Source: CAKMZU01 sp965248335
GTDB lineage: Bacteria; Pseudomonadota; Gammaproteobacteria; Pseudomonadales; DT-91
Direction of reading: 5' to 3'
DNA: 64,000 nucleotides
NCBI GenBank assembly: GCA_965248335.1
Contig: CBDFIY010000003.1
Coordinates: 744,001-808,000, forward strand
Position 1 is the first letter of the stretch, and each line of letters begins with the position of its first letter. A program made the position numbers and the translations under genes. Under the pieces are notes generated by a model. The model saw only the letters and a list, made by a program, of their open reading frames with translations. It was not told the DNA's origin and made no database searches. Shown one piece after another: positions 29,294-37,820 of this stretch.

Positions 29294-29581
29294 TTATTTG
29301 AGGTTGTTGCCCTCTATAATCAAGGGGTGAAGCTCTTGTTCTGTGGGAGATTTGTCTATTTTAGTGCTCCCATAGTTCGTCTCTTCGGTTTCTTCATCTT
29401 CAGAGCTGTTCTCTCTTCTGCAATACACGCAAAAAAGGCTGTAAAGGTTTTCAAGATAGCTTTTCTCTATTGATGGAAATGAGACAAATTGAGAGCTGCT
29501 CCCATCTCTGCTTGTTGCTGTGCTGCTGTAAAAGACGATGAGTGGGGGCGTACATAACATAAGGAAAACAAATAGCTTCAC
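29294..29581 (-). CDS. Hypothetical small secreted protein
   Basis: I do not recognise this 95-residue protein. A hydrophobic N-terminus (residues 3-19) looks like a signal peptide. The rest is Ser- and acid-rich with SSEDEETEETNYGST in the middle and EQELHPLIIEG near the end. Cysteines are few. It lies between tRNA-Ser and the interrupted VOC gene, in the stretch that separates csrA/tRNA-Ser from the tRNA-Arg genes. It could be a lineage-specific exported protein, or a spurious frame. Confidence 0.45.
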   Translation of the reverse strand: MKLFVFLMLCTPPLIVFYSSTATSRDGSSSQFVSFPSIEKSYLENLYSLFCVYCRRENSSEDEETEETNYGSTKIDKSPTEQELHPLIIEGNNLK

Positions 29582-29858
29582 GATTTAGTGTCTCAGTTTA
29601 TGGGGGTGGCTTAAAGATATTCAAGCAATGCAAATTAAAGCGGTAAGCATAAAATTCACAGTTAGCTTGGTTTATATTTGAGCACTGCTTTTTAAACTAT
29701 CCTTAAGGTTATAAGTCGTAATATTGTGTCACTTAATTTGTGTTGAGAGAGTTGATGAAATTTAACCATATAGGCATCCCGACGATAGAAAAATTTGAAG
29801 GGGAGATTGATCTTCCACACCTCAAAATGACGGTCTCAGACCATAAGAATAACCCTTA

Positions 29859-31173
29859 GGGAAGTAGCATTTTAAACATTACCAGCGTATGATGCCCTAC
29901 CATTACATGTCTAAAGTTGTTTATTCTCTATTTTATTTATGCCCACTTCAATTGATATAGAACCTGAGTATATTTCTCTCTTCAAATTAGCAGCCAGGCT
30001 ATTAAAAAACCCTGAAAAAAGACTTTTTATGGCTGAAGTTTCTGAAACCCTTTGCAGTGGAAGTGCCCGGTTGACTGAATCAACCTTTGGGTTTGGACGA
30101 AAGGCGGTTGCATTAGGGATCAACGAAAAAAAAACTGGGATGATCTGTTATGGAAATTATGAACCCTGCGGAAAAAATAAATCCGAGGTTGCACTGGTAG
30201 GCCTTGAAGATGATATCCGTAGCCTGGTTGAGCCTGAAAGCCAAGCGGATTCACGGTTAAGAAATACATTTGCCTATACCCGCATAACGGCCAAAGTTGT
30301 ACGGCAGAAGCTAGTCGAGGAAAAGAACTGGCAAGAAGACCTTCTACCTAAAGAGCGAACCATTAGCAATATCCTGAATAGGATGGGTTATAAGCTCCGC
30401 AAGGTGCAGAAATCCAAACCTGAAAAAAAATACCAGAAACTAACGCCATCTTCGACAACGTCAACAAAGTTAGAGCAGAAGCCAGTCAACGACAAAACAC
30501 GTTGCAGATCAGCATAGACTGCAAGGCTACTGTTAATCTCGGCGACTTTTCCAGAGCGGGTAAATCTCGCGGAGCAGAAGTGGTCCAGGCGCTAGATCAC
30601 GATATGGCAGATAAAGATAAAATGGTGCCATTTGGGATTCTTAACCTAGATAACGATCAACTCCATGTTGTTTATGGACTCTCCTACAAGACGAGCGACT
30701 TTATTTGTGATGCACTGCAATTGTGGTGGGAGAATGTCAAAGAAGCTAACAAGGACAAAGATGAGCTGATTATTTATACAGACAATGGCCCGGAGAGTAA
30801 TAGCCTGCGAACTCAGTTTCTTTTGCGGATGGTGCAATTTTCCAGTCAAACTGGGCTGAGAATCAGGCTGGTTTACTACCCTCCTTATCACAGCAAATAT
30901 AATCCCATTGAAAGGCGGTGGGCTTTTTTGGAAAGCCATTGGAATGGCACACTTCTAAATTCAGTTCATGTGGTGGTGGAGTGGACAAAAAGTCTTGTGC
31001 ATAAATGTAAAAAAACAATTGTTGATTTAATTGATAAGGTTTATACGAAAGGTGTAAGGCCAAGTAAGGAAGTGCTTGACGAGATTCAACCCCACATTAC
31101 AAGACATGCCGAGCTGAAAAAGTGGGATGTGACTATACACCCAAAAAAGGTATCTTCTTAAATGCTGCCTCCC
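29859..31173 (+). mobile_element. ISAzo13-type insertion sequence (1,315 bp) in the VOC gene
   Basis: The ends are imperfect inverted repeats beginning GGGAAGTAGCATTTT on the left and GGGAGGCAGCATTTA on the right (12 of 15 match). They are flanked by a three-base direct repeat TTA (29856-29858 and 31174-31176), taken as the target duplication. The element carries one transposase coding region in two frames. The exact ends are fixed by the clean continuity of the VOC frame on both sides. Confidence 0.88.
29939..31161 (+). CDS. ISAzo13-type DDE transposase, two frames joined by a -1 shift
   Basis: The first frame (29939-30517) encodes the N-terminal helix-turn-helix-like part. The second frame begins to show homology at IPETNAIFDNV, directly after the heptamer A_AAA_AAA at 30424-30430, and runs to 31161. 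A -1 shift there gives one protein of about 407 residues, a plausible full length for this family. The DDE residues lie in SIDCKA, YTDNGPESN and KYNPIERRW. The shift may be programmed, as in several IS families, or may be a plain indel; the intact ends and heptamer favour the former. Downstream GKSRG and YYPPYHSKYNPIE are characteristic of the Rhodopirellula-type transposase domain. Confidence 0.8.
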
Positions 31174-31399
31174 TTATGGTATACAGTGGCAGCGGTATTG
31201 GGAGGGTGCGCCCTATCCTGATTTGGTAAAACAAGCTCCTCATGTTGCCTTTGAGGTGGAAGATTTGGATGGTGCGCTTTTGGGGCGGAATGTGATTATC
31301 CCCCCTAATTCGCCATCAGAGGGGTTAATGGTGGCATTCATTGAGGTGAATGGTGCACCGGTTGAGTTGATGAGTTACAAATTTCGCGGCTGATGTGTA

Positions 31400-31957
31400 T
31401 TATTCTTTTGTTTCACCTGCGAGTGGGTTGGCTTCTTCATCCGATGAGTTGGTTAATGTTGTTTCAGAAAGTCTTGTTATCTCCCTGACAACCGTTCTTT
31501 TTGTAGTCTTTTCGACTGGGCGGCGAACAACTGTTCGTGTTATTATTTTATGCTTCTTAGAGTCTGTGGTATCTAAACCATCCCTTGGACGCTCTCCATC
31601 TATAGTAAATGATGGCCCTCCATAATTCTTAGTGTCAGTATGTGAAAGTTGACTACTTGTCGATGCTTCGAGAGAGCCCCCGGAGTTTTCCCTTTTGGAT
31701 TCATCTCTTTCTCCGGCATCTTTTGGCTGGCCGCAACAAAGGCCAGCAAGAAAAGAACGAAATGTACCCCCGGCGATTTTTGGTACTAATGGCGATCGCT
31801 CTGATAGCTCGAATGATGCGCGTCTTGTGCTACCGTCCTTATCAAGGATCGTAGGTTCAAATGCGGAAGTGGTACAATCTTCTTGATCTGTTTGATTGGC
31901 GCTGAAGGTAAAGTTGTGAGTGAGTAGTAAAATAAGGAATAGTTGACATATTTTCAT
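31400..31957 (-). CDS. Hypothetical secreted, low-complexity protein
   Basis: A 185-residue protein that I do not recognise. Residues 1-19 form a clear signal peptide (KICQLFLILLLTHNFTFSA). The mature part is Ser/Thr/Glu/Lys-rich and probably disordered, with SERSPLVPKIAGG in the first half, a basic stretch HKIITRTVVRRPVEKTTKRT near residue 140 and SSDEEANPLAGETKE at the end. A short NYGGPS segment recalls NYGST in the protein at 29294. It may belong to a set of fast-evolving exported proteins of this lineage. Confidence 0.5.
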   Translation of the reverse strand: MKICQLFLILLLTHNFTFSANQTDQEDCTTSAFEPTILDKDGSTRRASFELSERSPLVPKIAGGTFRSFLAGLCCGQPKDAGERDESKRENSGGSLEASTSSQLSHTDTKNYGGPSFTIDGERPRDGLDTTDSKKHKIITRTVVRRPVEKTTKRTVVREITRLSETTLTNSSDEEANPLAGETKE

Positions 31958-32248
31958 GGTGTTAAATAAATCTCTTGGTCTGGTTAAAGTAAACTGCCAC
32001 TTGATAGCGGCTAGTCACTTTTGAGTCAGAAAACCAAAATAAATTTAATAAGTATTTATTTTTTATTTGTACGAGGTGATCTTGCCGTGTATGAGGTTGT
32101 ATGATTAAAATTGTCTGATTTATAAGCTTTCGGCGTTTATGAGAAAGGTTTGCAGCAGTGAAAGTTAGCCGACTTTTTTAGCATGTCATTTTTCGGTTGA
32201 CATATGAGGGTTTGAGAAATATCATACGCCACCTCAATGAAGCACGAT

Positions 32249-32325
32249 GCGCCAGTAGCTCAGCTGGATAGAGTACCTGGCTACGAACCAGGCGGTCGGA
32301 GGTTCGACTCCTTCCTGGCGCACCA
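32249..32325 (+). tRNA. tRNA-Arg (ACG), copy 1
   Basis: A 77-base tRNA with acceptor stem GCGCCAG/CTGGCGC, A discriminator and encoded CCA. The anticodon loop CTACGAA gives anticodon ACG, normally modified to ICG to read CGU/CGC/CGA. About 290 bases upstream are free of genes; I see only AT-rich sequence there. Confidence 0.96.
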
Positions 32326-32353
32326 CCTTCATTAAGACTGAACGATATCATGT

Positions 32354-32430
32354 GCGCCAGTAGCTCAGCTGGATAGAGTACCTGGCTACGAACCAGGCGG
32401 TCGGAGGTTCGACTCCTTCCTGGCGCACCA
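32354..32430 (+). tRNA. tRNA-Arg (ACG), copy 2
   Basis: This copy is identical in sequence to the one at 32249-32325 over all 77 bases, including CCA. The spacer is 28 bases, so the genes are likely processed from one precursor. Confidence 0.96.
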
Positions 32431-32449
32431 TTTTCTTGTTCGTAATCCT

Positions 32450-32526
32450 GCGCCAGTAGCTCAGCTGGATAGAGTACCTGGCTTCGAACCAGGTGGTCGG
32501 AGGTTCGAATCCTTCCTGGCGCACCA
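32450..32526 (+). tRNA. tRNA-Arg (TCG)
   Basis: A 77-base tRNA nearly identical to the two upstream ACG copies, but the anticodon loop is CTTCGAA, which gives anticodon TCG. It also differs at one base after the anticodon stem (GGTGG for GGCGG) and in the T loop (TTCGAAT for TTCGACT). Its arginine identity is kept by the shared body and the A20/C35-type elements that arginyl-tRNA synthetase reads. Confidence 0.93.
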
Positions 32527-32548
32527 ATTAACGCTTCTACTCATTCCT

Positions 32549-33019
32549 TTATTTTTCCTTCCATTGCTTAAAAGGCTTTTTGCTTAAAGCGCTATTGAAG
32601 TATCTCTGGTCATCTGACACTTCCTCTCCTAGCCAGTCGGGTTTATCGATAGGCTCTTTTTCGTGAGTCAATTCAATTTCTGCAATGACAAGCCCTTGGT
32701 TGTCATCAAAAAATTCATCGATAACCCAGTCCTTATTTTTATCGCGAAGGGGATAGCGCTTTTTATTGATTGGCGTGGTTTCGCAAAGCATTAACAATTG
32801 TTCTGCATCGGCAACAGGGATAGGGTACTCGAATTCATCCCGGCTAATGCCTACCGTTTTAGATTTGATTGTAATCCATGCTTCTGAATTCATGATGCGA
32901 ACTCTAACAGTTCGCTCGGGGTTTGTGTTGAGATACCCTTGAGCGATTCGGTCGCCTTTAAGGTCACGTAACATAGCCGTATTGCTAACGAGAAACTTGC
33001 GCTCTATTTCTTTAGCCAT
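32549..33019 (-). CDS. CYTH domain protein
   Basis: A 156-residue protein of the CYTH/triphosphate tunnel metalloenzyme family. The N-terminal EIERKFLV contains the ExExK signature, and alternating charged strands such as TVRVRIMNSEAWITIK and LVIAEIELTHE form the tunnel. Small bacterial members usually hydrolyse inorganic tripolyphosphate. It lies nine bases downstream of dnaB on the same strand and may be co-transcribed. Confidence 0.88.
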   Translation of the reverse strand: MAKEIERKFLVSNTAMLRDLKGDRIAQGYLNTNPERTVRVRIMNSEAWITIKSKTVGISRDEFEYPIPVADAEQLLMLCETTPINKKRYPLRDKNKDWVIDEFFDDNQGLVIAEIELTHEKEPIDKPDWLGEEVSDDQRYFNSALSKKPFKQWKEK

Positions 33020-33028
33020 GCTATTGCG

Positions 33029-34477
33029 TTAATACTCGTCTTGGTACATTTCGGGGGCAAGGTTATCAAATCGTGTATAGCGGCCAATAAAAGCGAGCCT
33101 TACTGTGTCTGTAGGGCCACTTCGGTGCTTACCGATGATAATCTCTGCTTGGCCTTTATAGGGGCTATCTTCGTCATAGACTTCGTCTCGATAGATAAAC
33201 ATGATGATATCCGCATCTTGCTCGATGGCACCCGATTCACGTAAGTCTGACATCACTGGGCGTTTATTTGGGCGCTGCTCGAGTGATCGGTTAAGCTGTG
33301 ACAGAGCAATGACAGGGCAGTTAAATTCCTTGGCGAGACCTTTGAGTGAGCGTGAGATTTCTGATATTTCGTTCGTTCGGCCTTCGGAGCGGCCGGCTAC
33401 TGTCATCAGTTGTAAGTAATCGACCATAATTAAGCCAATTTCGCCGTTATGGTCACGCGCGATACGCCTAACACGCGAGCGAAGGTCGGTTGGGTTGAGG
33501 GCAGGGGTGTCATCAATATAAAGTGGTTTATCTTTGAGTTTTTGAATGGCGCTGCTGAGTTTTGGCCAGTCGTCATCTTTGAGTGTGCCGCGTTTGATGT
33601 CGCCTTGGTCAATACGCCCTGCAGCCGATACCATACGAAGCATGAGCTGTTCTGCTGACATTTCCATGCTGAACACAATGGCGGGTTTTGGTTCTTTTGG
33701 CTTGAACAGCGCTGATTCTATGAGGTTCATCGAGAAGGTTGTTTTACCCATAGCAGGCCTTGCTGCAACGATGATTAAATCTGAGCGTTGTAGGCCGTTG
33801 GTGAGCTTGTCGAGATCTATAAAGCCCGATGATAGCCCTGAAAGCTGGCCTTGATTGGCAACGAGTTTTTCAATTTGGTCAACGGTACTTTTTAAGATGG
33901 GGTTGACGTATCGCGGCCCGTTATCATCCTGTTTGTTCTCGCTGATGTCATTGAGTGTTTTCTCAGCTTCGGAGACAATATCCAGGATATTGCGTCCTTC
34001 AGGGTTTCGCGTGATTTGCTCAATGTGGTTGGAGAGTAGTAGCAGTTTACGGGCAGAGGCTTTCTCTTGGACAACCTTGGCATAGTTTCGGATATTTGCA
34101 GCGCTGGGTGTGTTGTGCGCGAGTTCTGCAAGATAAGCGAGGCCACCCACTTCATGCAATTGGTCTAGATTGGTGAGTCTGTCGGATAAAGTGACAATAT
34201 CAATCGGTGATTCTATGGCGGTTAATTCTTGCATTGCAGTAAACAGCAAGCGATGTTCTTTGCGATAAAAATCTTCGGCGATGACGAGGTCGGCGACATC
34301 ATCCCAGCGGTCGTTGGCGATGAGTAGGCCACCAATCACGGATTGTTCAGCCTCAAGTGCATGCGGTGGTAGAAGGTGTTGGATGTTAATGTCTTCTTCG
34401 AAAGCAGGCTGTAAAACGGGTGCGTGTTCTTCCATAGGTTTATAAGAATTCGTATTTATTTGAGGGTATGTGTTCAT
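33029..34477 (-). CDS. dnaB: Replicative DNA helicase
   Basis: A RecA-fold hexameric helicase that unwinds DNA at the replication fork. The N-terminal primase-binding domain begins at LPPHALEAEQSVIGGLL. Walker A is ARPAMGKTTFS and Walker B is LIMVDYLQLM; the C-terminal IIGKHRSGPTDTVRLAF is also conserved. The reading frame is open to a TTG at 34531. The ATG at 34477 (MNTYPQ) or the ATG at 34435 (MEEHAP) is more likely, because the additional N-terminal residues have no counterpart in the family; none has a strong ribosome binding site. The rplI terminator lies upstream. Confidence 0.95.
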   Translation of the reverse strand: MNTYPQINTNSYKPMEEHAPVLQPAFEEDINIQHLLPPHALEAEQSVIGGLLIANDRWDDVADLVIAEDFYRKEHRLLFTAMQELTAIESPIDIVTLSDRLTNLDQLHEVGGLAYLAELAHNTPSAANIRNYAKVVQEKASARKLLLLSNHIEQITRNPEGRNILDIVSEAEKTLNDISENKQDDNGPRYVNPILKSTVDQIEKLVANQGQLSGLSSGFIDLDKLTNGLQRSDLIIVAARPAMGKTTFSMNLIESALFKPKEPKPAIVFSMEMSAEQLMLRMVSAAGRIDQGDIKRGTLKDDDWPKLSSAIQKLKDKPLYIDDTPALNPTDLRSRVRRIARDHNGEIGLIMVDYLQLMTVAGRSEGRTNEISEISRSLKGLAKEFNCPVIALSQLNRSLEQRPNKRPVMSDLRESGAIEQDADIIMFIYRDEVYDEDSPYKGQAEIIIGKHRSGPTDTVRLAFIGRYTRFDNLAPEMYQDEY

Positions 34478-34628
34478 TGAAGATACGGTCAGAATCGAGC
34501 TAAGCGTAGAGGAAAGTTTGCGGCAGGGCAAGCGATAGTCAGTGTCAGGTGATGATCATTTATTTAAAGGCAATAGAAAGCAGGCATACCATTGGGGTAC
34601 ACGAGAGGGTTGAAATAATAGAGGGGGT

Positions 34629-34659
34629 AAAAAAATAGCTGAAGCTGCGCTCCAGCTAT
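34629..34659 (-). terminator. Rho-independent terminator of the rpsF-rplI operon
   Basis: On the minus strand, ATAGCTG and CAGCTAT form a seven-base-pair stem around a short inner hairpin and are followed by a run of T residues (A run at 34629-34635 on the plus strand). It lies directly after the rplI stop and separates the operon from dnaB. Confidence 0.85.
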
Positions 34660-34668
34660 GAGTGCTAT

Positions 34669-35115
34669 TTATTCAGCGACAATGACAACAGCAACAGCTT
34701 GGATAACATCTGTGTGTAGCTGGATATCAATGCTGAATTCGCCGAGGTCACGAAGTGCGCCGTTGGGTAGGCGAACTTCGCTTTTGTCGATAGCAACGCC
34801 CGCTGCAATGATTGCGTCAGCAAGATCTTTCGTGCCGATAGAGCCAAACAATTTACCTTCTTCGCCAGCGTTTGCAGCGATAGATATACTGATGCTTTCT
34901 AATTGTTTTGCGCGCGATTGCGCTGCAGCCAATTTCTCGGTAGCGGCTTTTTCAAGCTCTGCACGTTTTGCTTCGTAAACTTCTACGTTGTCCTTAGTGG
35001 CGGGTACTGCTTTGCCAAAAGGGATAAGATAGTTACGCCCGTAACCTGCTTTGACGTTCACTTTGTCGCCTAGGTTGCCGAGTTTTCCTATGCGTTCTAA
35101 TAATATAACGTTCAT
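34669..35115 (-). CDS. rplI: 50S ribosomal protein L9
   Basis: A 148-residue protein of normal length. The N-terminal 23S-binding domain begins with MNVILLERIGKLGNLGDKV and contains YGRNYLIPFGKAV. A long helix then links it to the C-terminal domain with LFGSIGTKDLADAI. It is the last gene of the rpsF-rpsR-DUF2232-rplI operon and is followed by a terminator. Confidence 0.97.
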   Translation of the reverse strand: MNVILLERIGKLGNLGDKVNVKAGYGRNYLIPFGKAVPATKDNVEVYEAKRAELEKAATEKLAAAQSRAKQLESISISIAANAGEEGKLFGSIGTKDLADAIIAAGVAIDKSEVRLPNGALRDLGEFSIDIQLHTDVIQAVAVVIVAE

Positions 35116-35132
35116 ACGTCACCTCTACCTGT

Positions 35133-36014
35133 TTATTCTTTACTTGCTTGTTGGATTCTTTGGCGGATCGGGGTAAAGCTATCCAGTATCGCTAAAGTTA
35201 CCATCATAATTTTAAAAGGGTTCCAGACAATCAGAACAATATAAAAGAGGACATACCAAGGTGTGGCCAATTTTTTTTGTTTCGCGAAAAAGTGGAAGAA
35301 CGCGATGCCACTAATCAGTAGTGGGAATATCGACATCCATATCCAGCTTAAATAAGCGTGTGCCTGAATGATAAAAAAGCCCGTCACCAGCAAGGCGGCA
35401 AGCGTTTCGATTCTTGAAAGCCTTAACGTGTGAAACTCTTCCTGCAGGCCGCCCGGGTTAAACAGTTTTGCTTGATAGTATCTCGCAATCAGTAGGCTTA
35501 AAAAGCTTGAGAGAATCAGTGTTGTTCCCAGTACGCCTGCAACGGTACTTAGTTGCAATGTTTTAGGGAGTAGTTTAACCAGTTCTGGGTTCTGCATTGC
35601 TTGCTGCTGTATTTGGGTCGTGATTTGTTCGTAGGCCGTGATGTATACCTGCAAACTTTCGCTACCAAAAACCATGACAATAAAGCTTGTTATGATACTA
35701 CCAGCAGATAAAGCGATAAGTGTTAATGACCAGCGCGACGTTACTCGCAAGGCAGCGCTTGCTAAGCACGCGGGTACAAGGAGCGCGAGCGGGTAGTAGC
35801 TATTGAATTGGTAGGCTATGCAGAGCGCGGGAATTAATGCCCATGCGGCTGCAAATAAGCCTTCTTTGTCACCTTTTCGTAACCATACCAGTGCGAGCCC
35901 AGATGCACCCAGTAGTGCATTGAGGTTCATCCAATAGCTCGTTGCAATACAGATGACTATCCATATTGCTGTTTGTACGCGCCCTTTGAGAATCCATTGT
36001 GCTAAAGCAAGCAT
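35133..36014 (-). CDS. DUF2232 polytopic membrane protein
   Basis: A 293-residue inner-membrane protein with about eight hydrophobic segments spread over its length. It matches the position and character of the DUF2232 (YybS-like) protein that sits between rpsR and rplI in Pseudomonas-like bacteria. Its function is unknown. It starts nine bases after the rpsR stop, so it belongs to the ribosomal operon. Confidence 0.82.
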   Translation of the reverse strand: MLALAQWILKGRVQTAIWIVICIATSYWMNLNALLGASGLALVWLRKGDKEGLFAAAWALIPALCIAYQFNSYYPLALLVPACLASAALRVTSRWSLTLIALSAGSIITSFIVMVFGSESLQVYITAYEQITTQIQQQAMQNPELVKLLPKTLQLSTVAGVLGTTLILSSFLSLLIARYYQAKLFNPGGLQEEFHTLRLSRIETLAALLVTGFFIIQAHAYLSWIWMSIFPLLISGIAFFHFFAKQKKLATPWYVLFYIVLIVWNPFKIMMVTLAILDSFTPIRQRIQQASKE

Positions 36015-36023
36015 AGTGTTTAT

Positions 36024-36251
36024 TTAATCGTGCTGATCCGTGTAAGGGAGAAGCGCAAGGTAACGTGAGCGTTTGATAGCTGTCGCTAGCTGGCGTTGAT
36101 ACTTGGCTTTTGTACCTGTGATTCGACTTGGAACAATCTTGCCTGTTTCAGAAACGTAGGCTTTCAATGTTTCAAGATCTTTATAATCGATGTGTTTGAT
36201 GCCTTCAGCTGTGAAACGGCAAAACTTTCTGCGGCGGAAAAATCGAGCCAT
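36024..36251 (-). CDS. rpsR: 30S ribosomal protein S18
   Basis: A 75-residue protein of normal length, with FFRRRKFCRFTAEGIKHIDYKD at the start and ITGTKAKYQRQLATAIKRSRYLALLPY, in two overlapping signature parts, at the end. It forms a pair with S6 on the 30S platform; rpsF lies 12 bases upstream. Confidence 0.97.
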   Translation of the reverse strand: MARFFRRRKFCRFTAEGIKHIDYKDLETLKAYVSETGKIVPSRITGTKAKYQRQLATAIKRSRYLALLPYTDQHD

Positions 36252-36263
36252 AATATATCTCCT

Positions 36264-36701
36264 TTACCCTTCAGGTGTTGCTTCGTTGTTGTCGGCGGTA
36301 TCAGTAGGCGCTTCTTTTGCGCTGTCAGCTTCTGCAGGCGCGCTTGCTTGTGTACGGCTTTGGACGCGGCTTTCTTTTTCTTTTTCAGCTTTCATAATGA
36401 CAGATTCTTCGGTGATCGCTTCATCTTGTTTGATGATTAGGTTGCGAAGAACAGCATCGTTGTAGCGGAAGTTGGTTGTTAGCTCGTCATGCGCTTTTTG
36501 CGACATTTCGACATTCATCAAAATGTAGTGTGCTTTGTGAATTTTGTTGATTGGGTAGGCAAGCTGTCTGCGGCCCCAGTCTTCTGTGCGGTGGATTTTT
36601 CCGCCGTCAGTGGTGATGGCCGCTTGATAACGCTCAATCATGCCAGGAACTTGTTCGCTCTGGTCGGGATGTACCAGAAACACAATCTCGTAATGACGCA
36701 T
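36264..36701 (-). CDS. rpsF: 30S ribosomal protein S6
   Basis: The start at 36701 (MRHYEIVFLVHP) is chosen because it has an AAGGA site upstream and matches the family; an in-frame ATG 14 codons earlier adds residues without a counterpart. The protein has 145 residues. The ferredoxin-like S6 fold ends near residue 100. The tail of about 45 residues is rich in Glu, Ala and Asp (for example EADSAKEAPTDTADNNEAT) and longer than the short acidic tail of E. coli S6, though such tails are common in marine gammaproteobacteria. Confidence 0.95.
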   Translation of the reverse strand: MRHYEIVFLVHPDQSEQVPGMIERYQAAITTDGGKIHRTEDWGRRQLAYPINKIHKAHYILMNVEMSQKAHDELTTNFRYNDAVLRNLIIKQDEAITEESVIMKAEKEKESRVQSRTQASAPAEADSAKEAPTDTADNNEATPEG

Positions 36702-36849
36702 ACTGTATTTTCCTTTTGGTTTCGCTTTCTGTGTATGCCGCACAGTAAAGTAAGGAGTTAAAATGTAGCCAGTAAGGTACTAGCTTTATGAGGCGCAACA
36801 TAATATAGGAATATTTGTAATATGCAACCTGCTGTGGAGGTATTCCAGT

Positions 36850-37334
36850 TTATTGTTGGTGGGGCTCTGTTTGTTGGGGGTTGATGGGGGAGGCGTTTAG
36901 ACCAAAGTGTTCTGTCATGGCTTTTTCGAAGAAAAGGGGTGGGATGTTGGCGAGGTTTGGTGTGAATCCCTCTAGGGATGGTGGGAGCGGCACTTTGTGA
37001 TGGCGCTTCTTGAATGGGTTGCTTTGCTCGGATCCATGATTTTTTTCGTGTGGATCTTCCGCTTTATTTTTGAGTCCTGTGTTCCTGAGTGAAGACGCTA
37101 AAGTCGCGATTTCCGTTTCATCTCCGAGGGCTGCGTTGAAAGCTGTGATAAAAGCATGTTGATCCATGCCCGCTGCTTGGAGTATGGGCATGTGTTGCTG
37201 GCGCTGATTTTATATTGGTCTTTAAGGGCGGATGTGGGTGGCTGCCATGTCCCTTTTGCTGCAAATGGTATTTGGGGTAAAAAGATTATTAAAAAAACAA
37301 GAAGGGTTGAGGTGGTGACAGGCTGGTTGGGCAT
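36850..37334 (-). pseudogene. Hypothetical secreted protein gene, apparently frameshifted
   Basis: The upstream frame starts at 37334 with a signal-like segment (TTSTLLVFLIIFLPQIPFAA). After ISASNT the coding-like sequence moves to the -1 frame at MPILQAAGMDQHAFITAFNA and runs to 36850. The shift must lie in about 37191-37215, because the second frame has a stop before that. The second part ends with a Pro-rich, basic tail. I do not recognise the family. It could also be two overlapping small genes. Confidence 0.45.
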
Positions 37335-37481
37335 TGGTATGTCTCAATCGGTTTGGTTGCATGTTGAATTTCATGAGGGCGTGCACTTTTTCGATAGTGA
37401 CTTTTGATTAACGTTCATTAGGGAGTGTTTTTGATGAGCATATTGTGGGTGATGCTGCCTTTTGTCTTAATCATGGTGATC

Positions 37482-37609
37482 TATACCGATCACCCTTGAA
37501 GATGCAAGGGCGTTGGCCGCGCTCGCTCACCCCAATCACTTACTGACTGTAAGCTCATGGGGGTTCGCTCGCTTGCCGCCTTCTTGCATCTCCAATTCCG
37601 ATGGGTATA
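37482..37609 (-). repeat. ERIC-like palindromic repeat, copy B
   Basis: A full 128-bp copy in the opposite orientation to copy A, with TATACC at its left and GGTATA at its right tip. It keeps both core arms and the outer arms ending AGATGCAAG. It lies in the 486-base gap between the hypothetical gene at 36850-37334 and xseA. Outside the repeat I see no further gene or clear signal in this gap. Confidence 0.88.
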
Positions 37610-37820
37610 TTAGATAGAAAGAATGTTGTTTTTGTGTCGTAAAGGTAAGGTTTTTTTGTGCTCTCAGCTGGATGCGTTTTTTGGTAATCCACAGTTTTTT
37701 TCGGGCGGTGAGCTCAGTTTGTTTCAATGTAAAAGACATTCACTTACCTCTCTGCTGAGTAAGCGATGAAGACATTATCAGTATGAATAGGCCGTTAGCC
37801 AACAGATAAATATTGAACCT

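Larger units (their letters stand above)
29755..31393 (+). pseudogene. VOC (glyoxalase-like) gene interrupted by an insertion sequence
   Basis: The 5' part (29755-29858) encodes MKFNHIGIPT and continues to DHKNNP. The 3' part (31177-31393) continues in the same frame with GIQWQRYWEGAPYPDLV and ends with PVELMSYKFRG and a stop. Removing the element 29859-31173 and one copy of the TTA duplication gives 107 codons without a stop, a complete 106-residue protein of the vicinal oxygen chelate fold. The original enzyme function is unknown. Both halves look undamaged apart from the insertion, which therefore appears recent. Confidence 0.88.

Noticed and set aside
36264..36743. A longer rpsF start at 36743
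   Set aside because: The ATG at 36701 has a good ribosome binding site and matches the universal S6 N-terminus.
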